Assembly (NCBI GenBank): GCA_013425425.1 | Contig: JACCLJ010000050.1 | Span: 1-5,060 of the forward strand | DNA length: 5,060 nt | Direction of reading: 5' to 3' | Origin: Microcaldota archaeon | GTDB lineage: Archaea > Micrarchaeota > Micrarchaeia > Anstonellales > Bilamarchaeaceae | Shown here: piece by piece, positions 1 through 4,974 of the stretch | Layout of the letters: the number at the start of each line of letters is the position of its first letter | Position numbering within the stretch: the stretch's first letter is position 1 | Made by a program: the position numbers and the translations under genes | Notes under the pieces: model-generated | The model's database searches: none | What the model was told of the DNA's origin: nothing | The model's input: only the letters and a program-made list of their open reading frames with translations

Positions 1-251
1 CGCTCGATATCCGCGGAAAAGTGCTTCCGGTCGGCGGAGTGACATCCAAGGTCGAGGCTGCAATCGAAAGCGGGATAAAAAAGGTGCTCGTTCCGGCATC
101 AAACGGCGAGGATATCTATCTTACGAAGGAAAAACGGGAAACGGTGAAGATAATCCTGGCTGACAACATAGTGGACGTGCTTGAGGCTGCATTGAAGGAC
201 TCGAAGGAGAAGACTGCACTCCTGGCGAAAATGAAAAAGCAGTTTAGATGA
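1..251 (+). CDS. lonB: ATP-dependent Lon protease, C-terminal end (partial)
   Basis: The reading frame is open from the window edge (first whole codon at 3) to the TGA at 249-251, giving 82 residues. The segment LDIRGKVLPVGGVTSKVEAA is the signature of the Lon proteolytic domain. The Lys in GGVTSK (codon 48-50) is the expected general-base Lys of the Ser-Lys dyad; its Ser partner lies upstream of the window. The following GIKKVLVPASN and the ILADNIVDVLEAAL helix fit the end of the P domain. Lon is an AAA+ protease that degrades misfolded and regulatory proteins, and archaeal LonB is anchored in the membrane by a segment in its ATPase part, which is not visible here. The LonB assignment is by kinship with archaeal sequences from memory; the bacterial LonA type is not excluded by this fragment. 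The end is convergent with the DUF373 gene, 7 bp apart. Confidence 0.93.
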   Translation, partial: LDIRGKVLPVGGVTSKVEAAIESGIKKVLVPASNGEDIYLTKEKRETVKIILADNIVDVLEAALKDSKEKTALLAKMKKQFR

Positions 252-258
252 CGTTTTG

Positions 259-1497
259 CTACTCCCCGGCCCTCAGCACTATCTTCTCGTCTATCGCAAC
301 TATCGAGGAAAGCGGGAGGAAGTATTTCTTTTCCAGCATCGTCTGGATTATCAGCTTTCCCTTCTTCGTGTCCACGCCCACTATCTTTCCCAGATAAACG
401 CCGTGGTCGCTTACCGCCTCTTTCCCTTCTATCTTCATGCCGACGATGAGGTCCCTGCGGTAGAGGTTTATCGCCCAGTTCGAAAGGTAGCCCAGAAGCA
501 GGCAGACCACGAGTGTAAGTATGAAGGTGCCGAAATCGACGTACGGCGGACTCATGTTGACCACCCACAGGCTCCCCATCCATATCAGAGTCGCCGAAAG
601 GGCTGCCGCGACGGCATAAAGCATGTAGCGGGTCATCTCATAGTTTTTCTTCTCTATGAGCGCATCCACCGATTTTCCGAGCAGCATGAGGAAAAGGCCG
701 AGGAAAACGGGCCATACCATGCTGCCTACAACATAGCCTGCAAGCTTTTCACCCGCAAGGAACGGTTGCTGGGATTCGAGGGACTGGAAGCCCACATAAG
801 CGGCTATGACGAACAGCGTGAAACCGCCCAGGTATCCTATCCACCCCGGCTTCTCTATGGAGAATCTGAAATCCTTCAGCACGCCCATTGCCATCTCGTC
901 TATGCCTGCCATCCTTATGAGAAGGTAAAAGCCGACGATTATGCCTACCGGCTCCCAGCCGAGGCCGAGAAACGCGGAAAGCGAGATGAGAAGAATCAGG
1001 AGTGCCGGTATCCCGATGAGTATCTTCGCGTAATAGGGGTCTTTCAGCTTTTCGAGAAGCACGAAATACGTCTTTTCGAGCTCCTTCGCCTGCTTTACGA
1101 AAATTATCTTTGTCGAATCTATTTTCAGCCTCGAACGGATGATGGGCATCACTTCCTCGTCCGAAGCGCCGTCCGAAACGAGCAGGCATGAAACCGGGTT
1201 GAATTCCTGGACGAGCCTGTCGAGCTGTGCGCTTATCTTTTTGTCGGCGTTGTATCCAAGCCTCTTGTCACCCGTGAGCGTCGCCAGCTCCACCGTCTGT
1301 TTCTCCCGTGTCATCTGGTCGTAGAGCTTTATCGCGTAGAAAAGGGCGTTTACATCGGAATCCTCCGGATCCGAGAGCGCGAGCTTCATCACGGCATCGA
1401 GATTGGCCGCCCTCCCGACTATCGGGCCGCCTATCCCCCCTTTTTCATATAAATCGTTGTCTCGGTCTATGCAAATTATCAGGATAGGTCTTTTCAT
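259..1497 (-). CDS. DUF373 family membrane protein
   Basis: The product is 412 residues. The N-terminal soluble part (about 1-150) carries the DUF373 pattern: ILIICIDRDNDLYEKGG, GPIVGRAANLDA, and DPEDSDVNALFYAIKLYD. It is followed by about six hydrophobic segments (about 158-178, 183-199, 220-238, 255-275, 291-312, 323-342). The last 65 residues are soluble and strand-rich (IVGMKIEGKE, YLGKIVGVDTKKGKLIIQ, KYFLPLSSIVAI) and look like a small beta-barrel, perhaps PRC-barrel-like; that is an inference. The function of DUF373 proteins is not known; they are largely archaeal. I chose the ATG at 1497-1495 because MKRPILIICIDRD starts the conserved domain and GGTG at 1508-1505 lies 6 nt upstream. 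The same frame is open back to 1557, but those 20 residues are not domain-like and run through the promoter. It is transcribed divergently from rpoL. Confidence 0.9.
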   Translation of the reverse strand: MKRPILIICIDRDNDLYEKGGIGGPIVGRAANLDAVMKLALSDPEDSDVNALFYAIKLYDQMTREKQTVELATLTGDKRLGYNADKKISAQLDRLVQEFNPVSCLLVSDGASDEEVMPIIRSRLKIDSTKIIFVKQAKELEKTYFVLLEKLKDPYYAKILIGIPALLILLISLSAFLGLGWEPVGIIVGFYLLIRMAGIDEMAMGVLKDFRFSIEKPGWIGYLGGFTLFVIAAYVGFQSLESQQPFLAGEKLAGYVVGSMVWPVFLGLFLMLLGKSVDALIEKKNYEMTRYMLYAVAAALSATLIWMGSLWVVNMSPPYVDFGTFILTLVVCLLLGYLSNWAINLYRRDLIVGMKIEGKEAVSDHGVYLGKIVGVDTKKGKLIIQTMLEKKYFLPLSSIVAIDEKIVLRAGE

Positions 1498-1530
1498 CCC
1501 GCTACACCACTCTGATATTCTGCAGTATGG

Positions 1531-1538
1531 TTTTAAAA
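1531..1538. promoter_or_regulatory. Palindromic TATA-box candidate between divergent genes
   Basis: TTTTAAAA is its own reverse complement and lies between the DUF373 start (1497, leftward) and the rpoL start (1588, rightward). With the usual archaeal distance of about 25 bp from TATA centre to start site, rightward transcripts would begin near 1560, giving a leader of about 28 nt with a ribosome binding site. Leftward transcripts would begin near 1509, a leader of only about 12 nt. ATTTTTAA at 1569-1576 (TTAAAAAT on the minus strand) is an alternative TATA for the leftward gene, giving a longer leader. Direction and start sites are inferred. Confidence 0.5.
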
Positions 1539-1574
1539 GAAGTTCTTTTCCTATCAAAAGAGAAAACCATTTTT

Positions 1575-1580
1575 AAGGTG
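1575..1580 (+). promoter_or_regulatory. Ribosome binding site of rpoL
   Basis: AAGGTG lies 7 nt before the ATG at 1588 and can pair with the UCACC of an archaeal 16S 3' end. It supports the chosen rpoL start. Confidence 0.7.
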
Positions 1581-1587
1581 CAGAATT

Positions 1588-1863
1588 ATGGCTATCAGGA
1601 TCCTACAGAAGGAAAAAGACGTTCTTGAGCTGGACCTTGGCGACATAGACCAATCGATAGCACAGATGATAACGGAAAAGCTTAACGAAACCAAGGGAGT
1701 GGAATTCGCGGCCTGCAAGGTGCCCCATCCCGTCATCGGGACGCCCCATCTTATTGTCAGGACCAAGGGCGCAAACGCCTCCGAGCTGGTCGCAAAAAAA
1801 CTCGAGGAGATAAGAAAGGAAGTCGAGGAGTTCAGGAAGCAGTTTTCGGAGATATCAGGATAG
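1588..1863 (+). CDS. rpoL: DNA-directed RNA polymerase subunit L (Rpo11)
   Basis: The product is 91 residues, the usual size of archaeal Rpo11/RpoL, the counterpart of eukaryotic Rpb11 and of the bacterial alpha N-terminal dimerisation domain. The central stretch VEFAACKVPHPVIGTPHLIVRTKG matches the family hallmark (VEFAAY.IPHPL.G.P...VRT), preceded by the helix around DQSIAQMITEKLNE and followed by a charged C-terminal helix (about 66-88). In the enzyme it pairs with Rpo3 (subunit D) as the platform for polymerase assembly in the cytoplasm. The ATG start is supported by AAGGTG 7 nt upstream. The signal peptidase gene follows after 3 bp, so the two are probably cotranscribed. Key residues appear intact. 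Confidence 0.96.
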   Translation: MAIRILQKEKDVLELDLGDIDQSIAQMITEKLNETKGVEFAACKVPHPVIGTPHLIVRTKGANASELVAKKLEEIRKEVEEFRKQFSEISG

Positions 1864-1866
1864 CGG

Positions 1867-2898
1867 ATGAAGCGGGGCAGTGGAATGGAAATAAGCAAGG
1901 AGGATATCCTGAAAAAGCTGCCTCTCGAAATCATTATAATACTTGGAACACTCGCAGTTTATCTGATAGCAAAAAGCGTCCTTGACCCACAGGACAAGAA
2001 CGCAGGCCTGGTCCTTCTTTTCCTTTCCGCGCTTGTCGTATTCGAACTGGTTTATTTCGTCTGGAAGGAGATAAAGGAAGGCGTCAGCAGGCATGGATGG
2101 AAGCACGAGATAGTGGATACCCTGATAGCGATAGTCGTCGCGGTCCTTCTCTGGGCAGGCGCTTCCGTGATACTCAACACCACCACGCCAGTATCCGCGG
2201 TTGTCTCATGCAGCATGCTTCCCAACCTCGAGCGCGGGGATTTCATCATAGTGCAGGGGGCGGGGATAGATGCCTATGAAATAGAGATGAGCGGGGAGGA
2301 GATGCAGTCGCTGAGCGAAGACACGACAGTTACGGCCGGCGGCCAGAATTTCATCCTGCCAATGCCGCTGTATGCCTATTGCAACTGCCATAGGACGGAG
2401 CCGCTCTGCGTGCAGTTTGCGGACAATCCCGAAAGCGTTATCGAAAAGACGGGCCCATTCATCTACCACTACGGCGCGTGCACGGTTGATTTCAGGAACG
2501 GGGTGGGCGGCTATGGAAAATGCCTCGAATATGTCGAGTTCAGGGGCGAAAAATACTACCAGAACCTTTCGCACGACGTCATAGTGTATGCACCGCCCGC
2601 AGGCGACCTTTTTGCCGGCGTAGGCGATATCGTCCACCGGACGTTCTTCAAGATAAACGCTGACGGCAAAACATATTACCTTACGAAAGGCGATAACAAC
2701 CCCATATTCGACATCCAGATGGCGGATGCCTCGTGCAGGAACCCGGACATACGGAATCATCCCATTCCGCAGGAAAACGTGCGGGGCAAGGTAATCGGAA
2801 GGGTGCCATATCTTGGCTATCTCAAGCTTTTCATAGTAGGCCAGTGGAATGAGGACGAGCAGTGCGGCTGGCAGATAGATTACACCACCGTGCGATAA
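1867..2898 (+). CDS. Signal peptidase I, archaeal/ER (Sec11-like, S26B) type, with large cysteine-containing insertion
   Basis: The product is 343 residues and would remove signal peptides from exported proteins outside the membrane. Hydrophobic segments lie at about 19-36, 47-66 and 83-103. The catalytic Ser is S116 in SCSMLPNLERGDFIIV. DIVHRTFF gives His257, the residue replacing the bacterial Lys in Sec11-like enzymes. TKGDNNPIFD (about 273-282) supplies the conserved Asp box, and VRGKVIGRVPYLG (about 305-317) the last conserved strand. Odd features are the two extra membrane segments before the catalytic one, and about 105 residues between GDFIIVQG and DVIVYAPP, longer than the few tens of residues usual in archaeal enzymes. 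That insertion holds Cys172, 174, 181, 205 and 219, including CNCH. ATG 1867 (AGGA 6 nt upstream) is taken as start; ATG 1885 is a possible alternative with 6 fewer residues. It lies 3 bp after rpoL. Confidence 0.93.
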   Translation: MKRGSGMEISKEDILKKLPLEIIIILGTLAVYLIAKSVLDPQDKNAGLVLLFLSALVVFELVYFVWKEIKEGVSRHGWKHEIVDTLIAIVVAVLLWAGASVILNTTTPVSAVVSCSMLPNLERGDFIIVQGAGIDAYEIEMSGEEMQSLSEDTTVTAGGQNFILPMPLYAYCNCHRTEPLCVQFADNPESVIEKTGPFIYHYGACTVDFRNGVGGYGKCLEYVEFRGEKYYQNLSHDVIVYAPPAGDLFAGVGDIVHRTFFKINADGKTYYLTKGDNNPIFDIQMADASCRNPDIRNHPIPQENVRGKVIGRVPYLGYLKLFIVGQWNEDEQCGWQIDYTTVR

Positions 2899-2915
2899 AC
2901 TATTGTCCTGTAACT
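2899..2915. other. Short convergent intergenic gap
   Basis: Only 17 bp separate the stop codons of the signal peptidase gene and the XPF-family gene. There is no clear T-run or hairpin, so termination of either transcript must occur inside the opposing gene or by a signal I cannot see. Confidence 0.6.
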
Positions 2916-3617
2916 TCAATAGCCGCGCATTTCATCCTCTTCTTCGTCGTAACCGTAAACAAGCAGCGAACGGATTACTTTCGCGCGTTTCTTGCCCAGG
3001 CCCGGCACGGCCTCAAGCTCCTTTTCCGCAGCACTGGCGATTTTTTCAACGCTCCCGAAATGCAGGAGGAGCTTCCTTGCCATCTTCGGCCCTACCATCG
3101 GAAGCGTTTCTATAACCGCGCGCTGGCTCTGCGACGGAGTAAGCGTTTTCCTTTTCGCGAAAACCCTCATCGGATGTTTTTTAGCAAGCTGCTCGTGCTT
3201 TGCGAGGGCGAATATTATTTCCGCGGTGCTTTTCATGTCCTTTGTGAAAATCAACGACGCGCCGAAATCGGACAGCACCGCCGCATAGGCGCCAAGCACC
3301 GCCTCCTTGCCCACCCTTTCCGGCGCCTCGTCCCTTGTGCCCTCCACCAACAGGACGACGTTCGGATAGTTTGCGGCCAGCTCCTGCAACTGGCTGAACA
3401 GCCTTCCGTCTATTATGGAGCTCTCGAAATCCGCCCTCGTCTTCCGCTCAACCGCGAGCTTTGCCGAACAGAGGAAATCGCCGAGCGCAAGGGCCTGCCT
3501 TTTCACCGCCGCCCCCATCCCTGTGAGATATTCGTCGAAGCGTCCGCTCTCCCGGTGGTCTATTATTATTCTTACCTTACCCCATTCGGCTTCCGGGATG
3601 TCCAGAAACTGCTGCAA
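2916..3617 (-). CDS. xpf: XPF/Mus81-family (ERCC4) structure-specific DNA nuclease, helicase-less
   Basis: The product is 233 residues. The N-terminal ERCC4 nuclease domain (about 15-140) has all expected catalytic groups: IIDHRE (D20, E23), LGDF (D47), VERKTRADFESSIIDGRLFSQ (E57-R58-K59, D63). A tandem helix-hairpin-helix (HhH) domain follows: LPMVGPKMARKLLLHFGS (172-189) and VPGLGKKRAKVIRSLL (204-219). The tail is acidic (YDEEEDEMRGY). The length matches short archaeal XPF proteins that lack the Hef helicase. Known members are dimers that cut flaps, forks and similar branched DNA in repair and replication restart. I see no clear PCNA-binding QxxLxxFF motif at the C-terminus. The start is TTG at 3617-3615, directly after the upstream stop codon: AGGTGA lies 5 nt before it, and the next Met (34) would remove the catalytic D20. 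It is the last gene of the leftward operon. Confidence 0.93.
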   Translation of the reverse strand: MQQFLDIPEAEWGKVRIIIDHRESGRFDEYLTGMGAAVKRQALALGDFLCSAKLAVERKTRADFESSIIDGRLFSQLQELAANYPNVVLLVEGTRDEAPERVGKEAVLGAYAAVLSDFGASLIFTKDMKSTAEIIFALAKHEQLAKKHPMRVFAKRKTLTPSQSQRAVIETLPMVGPKMARKLLLHFGSVEKIASAAEKELEAVPGLGKKRAKVIRSLLVYGYDEEEDEMRGY

Positions 3618-4304
3618 TTATTTCACCTGGTTAAGGCATTCGTTTATTTCATCAAAGCTTATGCTGCAGCCGGAAAATTTGATTTTGTAGAGCGCGGCCT
3701 CGAACGCCGTCTTTTCGATGCCCTGGTACCTGTCGAAAAACCCGTATTCGTAGGCGATGGTTATGAGTTCGCTGCTCCGTATGACGTTCATGTCCCCGAT
3801 GCGCTTTGAGAGCTCGGCTATGTTGTGCCTGTTGACCATGACGTTTACGCGGAATTCCTCCTCCAGGTGCTCCTTGAGCCTGAACGGCGCCTCGATAAGC
3901 ATCCTCGTGGTCCGTTCGTCTATCAGCAGATTTTTTACTTCGAGTTCCAGCGCAAGCGCAAGCGTTTCCGATTCCCCGCGCTGGATAAGCGTTATTGGCT
4001 TGCCGTGCATGTAGAAAAGATTGTTCGCGAGCTTCATTATCGTTTCCGCTTCCGGTATTGCCTTTTCTTTTTCAAGCCGCGTTATGACGCCGTCGTTGAG
4101 CGCATCCTTTATCTTTATCGCGGAAAAAAGATACTTCTTTATGCCCTGGCCTATGGGATAGAGCACGGCCTCGTCCTCTACGGCAGGCGGGATTATGAAG
4201 CGCACGTTGTGCTTTTCTACAAAAAAATACAATATCTCCGAGAGGCATGAGGACGTAAGCGAAATGAACGCACCGGTATCGCACAGTATGTCTTTCTTCT
4301 TCAA
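3618..4304 (-). CDS. PIN-domain protein, putative ribonuclease
   Basis: The product is 228 residues from the proposed start. The N-terminus ILCDTGAFISL resembles PIN strand 1 with the first acidic residue (D9). Acidic E43 lies in PPAVEDEAV, E111 and E113 in RGESETLALALELE, and D129 in NLLIDERTTRML. These four sites match the Mg-binding layout of PIN nucleases (VapC, Nob1 and relatives). The residues after about 140 form an extra, mostly helical C-terminal region of about 85 residues, so it is longer than a typical VapC toxin (about 130). The start is set at TTG 4304-4302 because GGTGA lies exactly 5 nt upstream and MKKKDILCD is a typical beginning. In-frame TTG 4316 and GTG 4313 would add four or three residues. 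The stop abuts the xpf start, and the upstream gene ends 1 bp before. The substrate is unknown. Confidence 0.82.
   Translation of the reverse strand: MKKKDILCDTGAFISLTSSCLSEILYFFVEKHNVRFIIPPAVEDEAVLYPIGQGIKKYLFSAIKIKDALNDGVITRLEKEKAIPEAETIMKLANNLFYMHGKPITLIQRGESETLALALELEVKNLLIDERTTRMLIEAPFRLKEHLEEEFRVNVMVNRHNIAELSKRIGDMNVIRSSELITIAYEYGFFDRYQGIEKTAFEAALYKIKFSGCSISFDEINECLNQVK
3623..3628 (-). promoter_or_regulatory. Ribosome binding site deciding the TTG start of xpf
   Basis: AGGTGA on the minus strand, inside the last codons of the PIN gene, followed by 5 nt (AATAA) and TTG. It is complementary to UCACCU of the 16S 3' end and supports the non-ATG start. Confidence 0.7.
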
Positions 4305-4305
4305 A

Positions 4306-4854
4306 TTACTCACCAAGCATTTTTCTGGCTTTTTTTATCCTTTCCGCTATGGAAATTTCCTCCTTTACCCTGTCGAACATCATCGTGCTGCCGGCATACT
4401 CCTGTACCTCCTGCTTTTCTATTCCGCTCATTTCGGAGGCTACGCCAAGCGAAATCCCCTGCGCGTACATCGTTGCCGCGAGTTTCGTCCTTCCCTTGGC
4501 TATGACGTCCCTGAAAAATCTCCGGTCCACCCTCTCGAGCGCCTTCATGTCCTCCTCTATTCTTTTTATTATGCGCAGCAGGCCGTCATCATCGTATCTG
4601 CCGATGCCGTCCACAAGCTCGCCAAGGGATTTTTCTATCCTCTGCAGCTCGCCGTTATACTCCCGGGTAAGCAGCCTGGGCTTGGAGGTTATCTTGGAGA
4701 GCGCGTAAGCCGTTACGGCAATCTCGAAGTAGAGTTTGCTTGACCTGAGTGTCGCTTCCTTGAGAAGGGCGTCCTTCAGGTCCCTGAGCTGCTTCTCGTT
4801 TCTTCTCTTGAATTGCTGAAGAAGGGAGGAACAGAGATGTTTAATGGATTCCAA
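4306..4854 (-). CDS. Helical protein with probable helix-turn-helix, first gene of the PIN-XPF operon
   Basis: The product is 182 residues, with no family recognised with certainty. It is predicted almost wholly alpha-helical and is charged. Residues about 10-58 and 66-120 look like long amphipathic helices. Residues about 122-156 (TKLAATMYAQG, SLGVASEMSG, EKQEVQEYAG) have the helix-turn-helix spacing of a small DNA-binding fold, followed by a short tail (STMMFDR) and a final basic helix. I weakly recall archaeal proteins with a similar HTH and G-T-x-I-x-D-like tail encoded beside PIN proteins, but cannot confirm it. There is no signal peptide or membrane segment, so it is cytoplasmic. The start is TTG 4854-4852, with GGTGA 4 nt upstream; the next Met lies past residue 100. 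It sits 1 bp before the PIN gene, which suggests a functional pair. The role could be a nucleic-acid-binding partner or regulator of the PIN protein. Confidence 0.75.
   Translation of the reverse strand: MESIKHLCSSLLQQFKRRNEKQLRDLKDALLKEATLRSSKLYFEIAVTAYALSKITSKPRLLTREYNGELQRIEKSLGELVDGIGRYDDDGLLRIIKRIEEDMKALERVDRRFFRDVIAKGRTKLAATMYAQGISLGVASEMSGIEKQEVQEYAGSTMMFDRVKEEISIAERIKKARKMLGE
4310..4314 (-). promoter_or_regulatory. Ribosome binding site deciding the TTG start of the PIN gene
   Basis: GGTGA on the minus strand, inside the last codons of the upstream gene, followed by GTAAT and TTG at 4304. The spacing is the same as in xpf. It argues against the start at 4316 or 4313, which would overlap the site itself. 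Confidence 0.65.
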
Positions 4855-4858
4855 GTGT

Positions 4859-4863
4859 TCACC
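4859..4863 (-). promoter_or_regulatory. Ribosome binding site deciding the TTG start of the HTH gene
   Basis: GGTGA on the minus strand followed by ACAC and TTG at 4854. The spacing is 4 nt. It lies in a leader of roughly 17 nt predicted from the TATA box at 4894-4901. Confidence 0.65.
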
Positions 4864-4893
4864 ATCGGATTTGTGTGGATGCGTCGCGATACC

Positions 4894-4901
4894 TTTATAA
4901 A
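4894..4901 (-). promoter_or_regulatory. TATA box of the leftward HTH-PIN-XPF operon
   Basis: TTTATAAA, a near-ideal archaeal TATA box, palindromic. A start site about 25 bp downstream would be near 4872, about 17 nt before the TTG start, leaving room for the GGTGA site. The flanking BRE position on the minus strand (4902-4907) runs into the first TATCATGAT box. Being palindromic it might also act rightward, with a start near 4923. Confidence 0.65.
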
Positions 4902-4903
4902 TG

Positions 4904-4924
4904 TATCATGATTATATCATGATA
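4904..4924. promoter_or_regulatory. Two palindromic TATCATGAT boxes, candidate operator
   Basis: TATCATGAT occurs at 4904-4912 and again at 4915-4923, 11 bp apart start to start, which is one helical turn. Each holds the perfect palindrome ATCATGAT; the second extends to the 10-bp palindrome TATCATGATA (4915-4924). The pair lies between two divergent genes, abuts the leftward TATA box and overlaps the likely rightward TATA, as expected of a regulator site. The regulator is unknown. Confidence 0.6.
4911..4918 (+). promoter_or_regulatory. Possible TATA box of the rightward gene
   Basis: ATTATATC is the best TATA-like stretch for the gene starting at 4975. A start site near 4940 would give a leader of about 35 nt. 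It overlaps both TATCATGAT boxes, so a bound regulator would block it. The match is weak, and the palindromic TTTATAAA at 4894-4901 is an alternative. Confidence 0.35.
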
Positions 4925-4925
4925 G

Positions 4926-4944
4926 TTGCGCGATTTTGGCGCAA
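4926..4944. repeat. Inverted repeat TTGCGC-N7-GCGCAA
   Basis: Two perfect 6-bp arms (4926-4931 and 4939-4944) are separated by GATTTTG. The element lies across the predicted rightward start site (near 4940), 2 bp after the second palindromic box. It may be a second operator or, if transcribed, a small hairpin. It is not followed by a T-run, so a terminator is unlikely. Confidence 0.5.
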
Positions 4945-4964
4945 TGTAGTAACAACAACCACGC

Positions 4965-4969
4965 GGTGA
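4965..4969 (+). promoter_or_regulatory. Ribosome binding site of the rightward gene
   Basis: GGTGA followed by TGTTT and ATG at 4975, the same 5-nt spacing seen for the PIN and xpf genes on the other strand. It favours ATG 4975 over the in-frame ATG 4969. Confidence 0.65.
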
Positions 4970-4974
4970 TGTTT

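Noticed and set aside
256..1191. Long rightward open frame of 311 codons
   Set aside because: It lies wholly antisense to the DUF373 gene, is rich in His, Arg and Tyr as expected of a shadow frame, and has no recognisable domain or ribosome binding site.
1498..1557. Twenty-residue N-terminal extension of the DUF373 protein
   Set aside because: The extension covers the promoter and TATA candidate. The conserved domain begins at the ATG at 1497, which has a GGTG site 6 nt upstream.
2206..2919. Leftward open frame of 237 codons
   Set aside because: It is antisense to the signal peptidase, which has all expected motifs.
2862..3809. Rightward open frame of 315 codons
   Set aside because: It is antisense to the XPF gene, whose catalytic motifs are intact, and runs across the convergent gap. 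The composition is shadow-like.
4195..4743. Rightward open frame of 182 codons
   Set aside because: It is antisense to the HTH and PIN genes, with no site or domain supporting it.
3618..4854. Calling the HTH-PIN pair a classical VapBC toxin-antitoxin module
   Set aside because: The PIN protein is about 100 residues longer than a VapC, the partner is far larger than a VapB, and the operon includes xpf. Only the gene arrangement is similar.
4926..4944. Inverted repeat as a transcription terminator
   Set aside because: There is no T-run on either side, and the position is inside a divergent promoter rather than after a gene.
4855..4974. RNA gene or CRISPR repeat in the final intergenic region
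   Set aside because: The region is only 120 bp, the two short boxes are promoter-sized, and no tRNA-like fold or longer repeat is visible.
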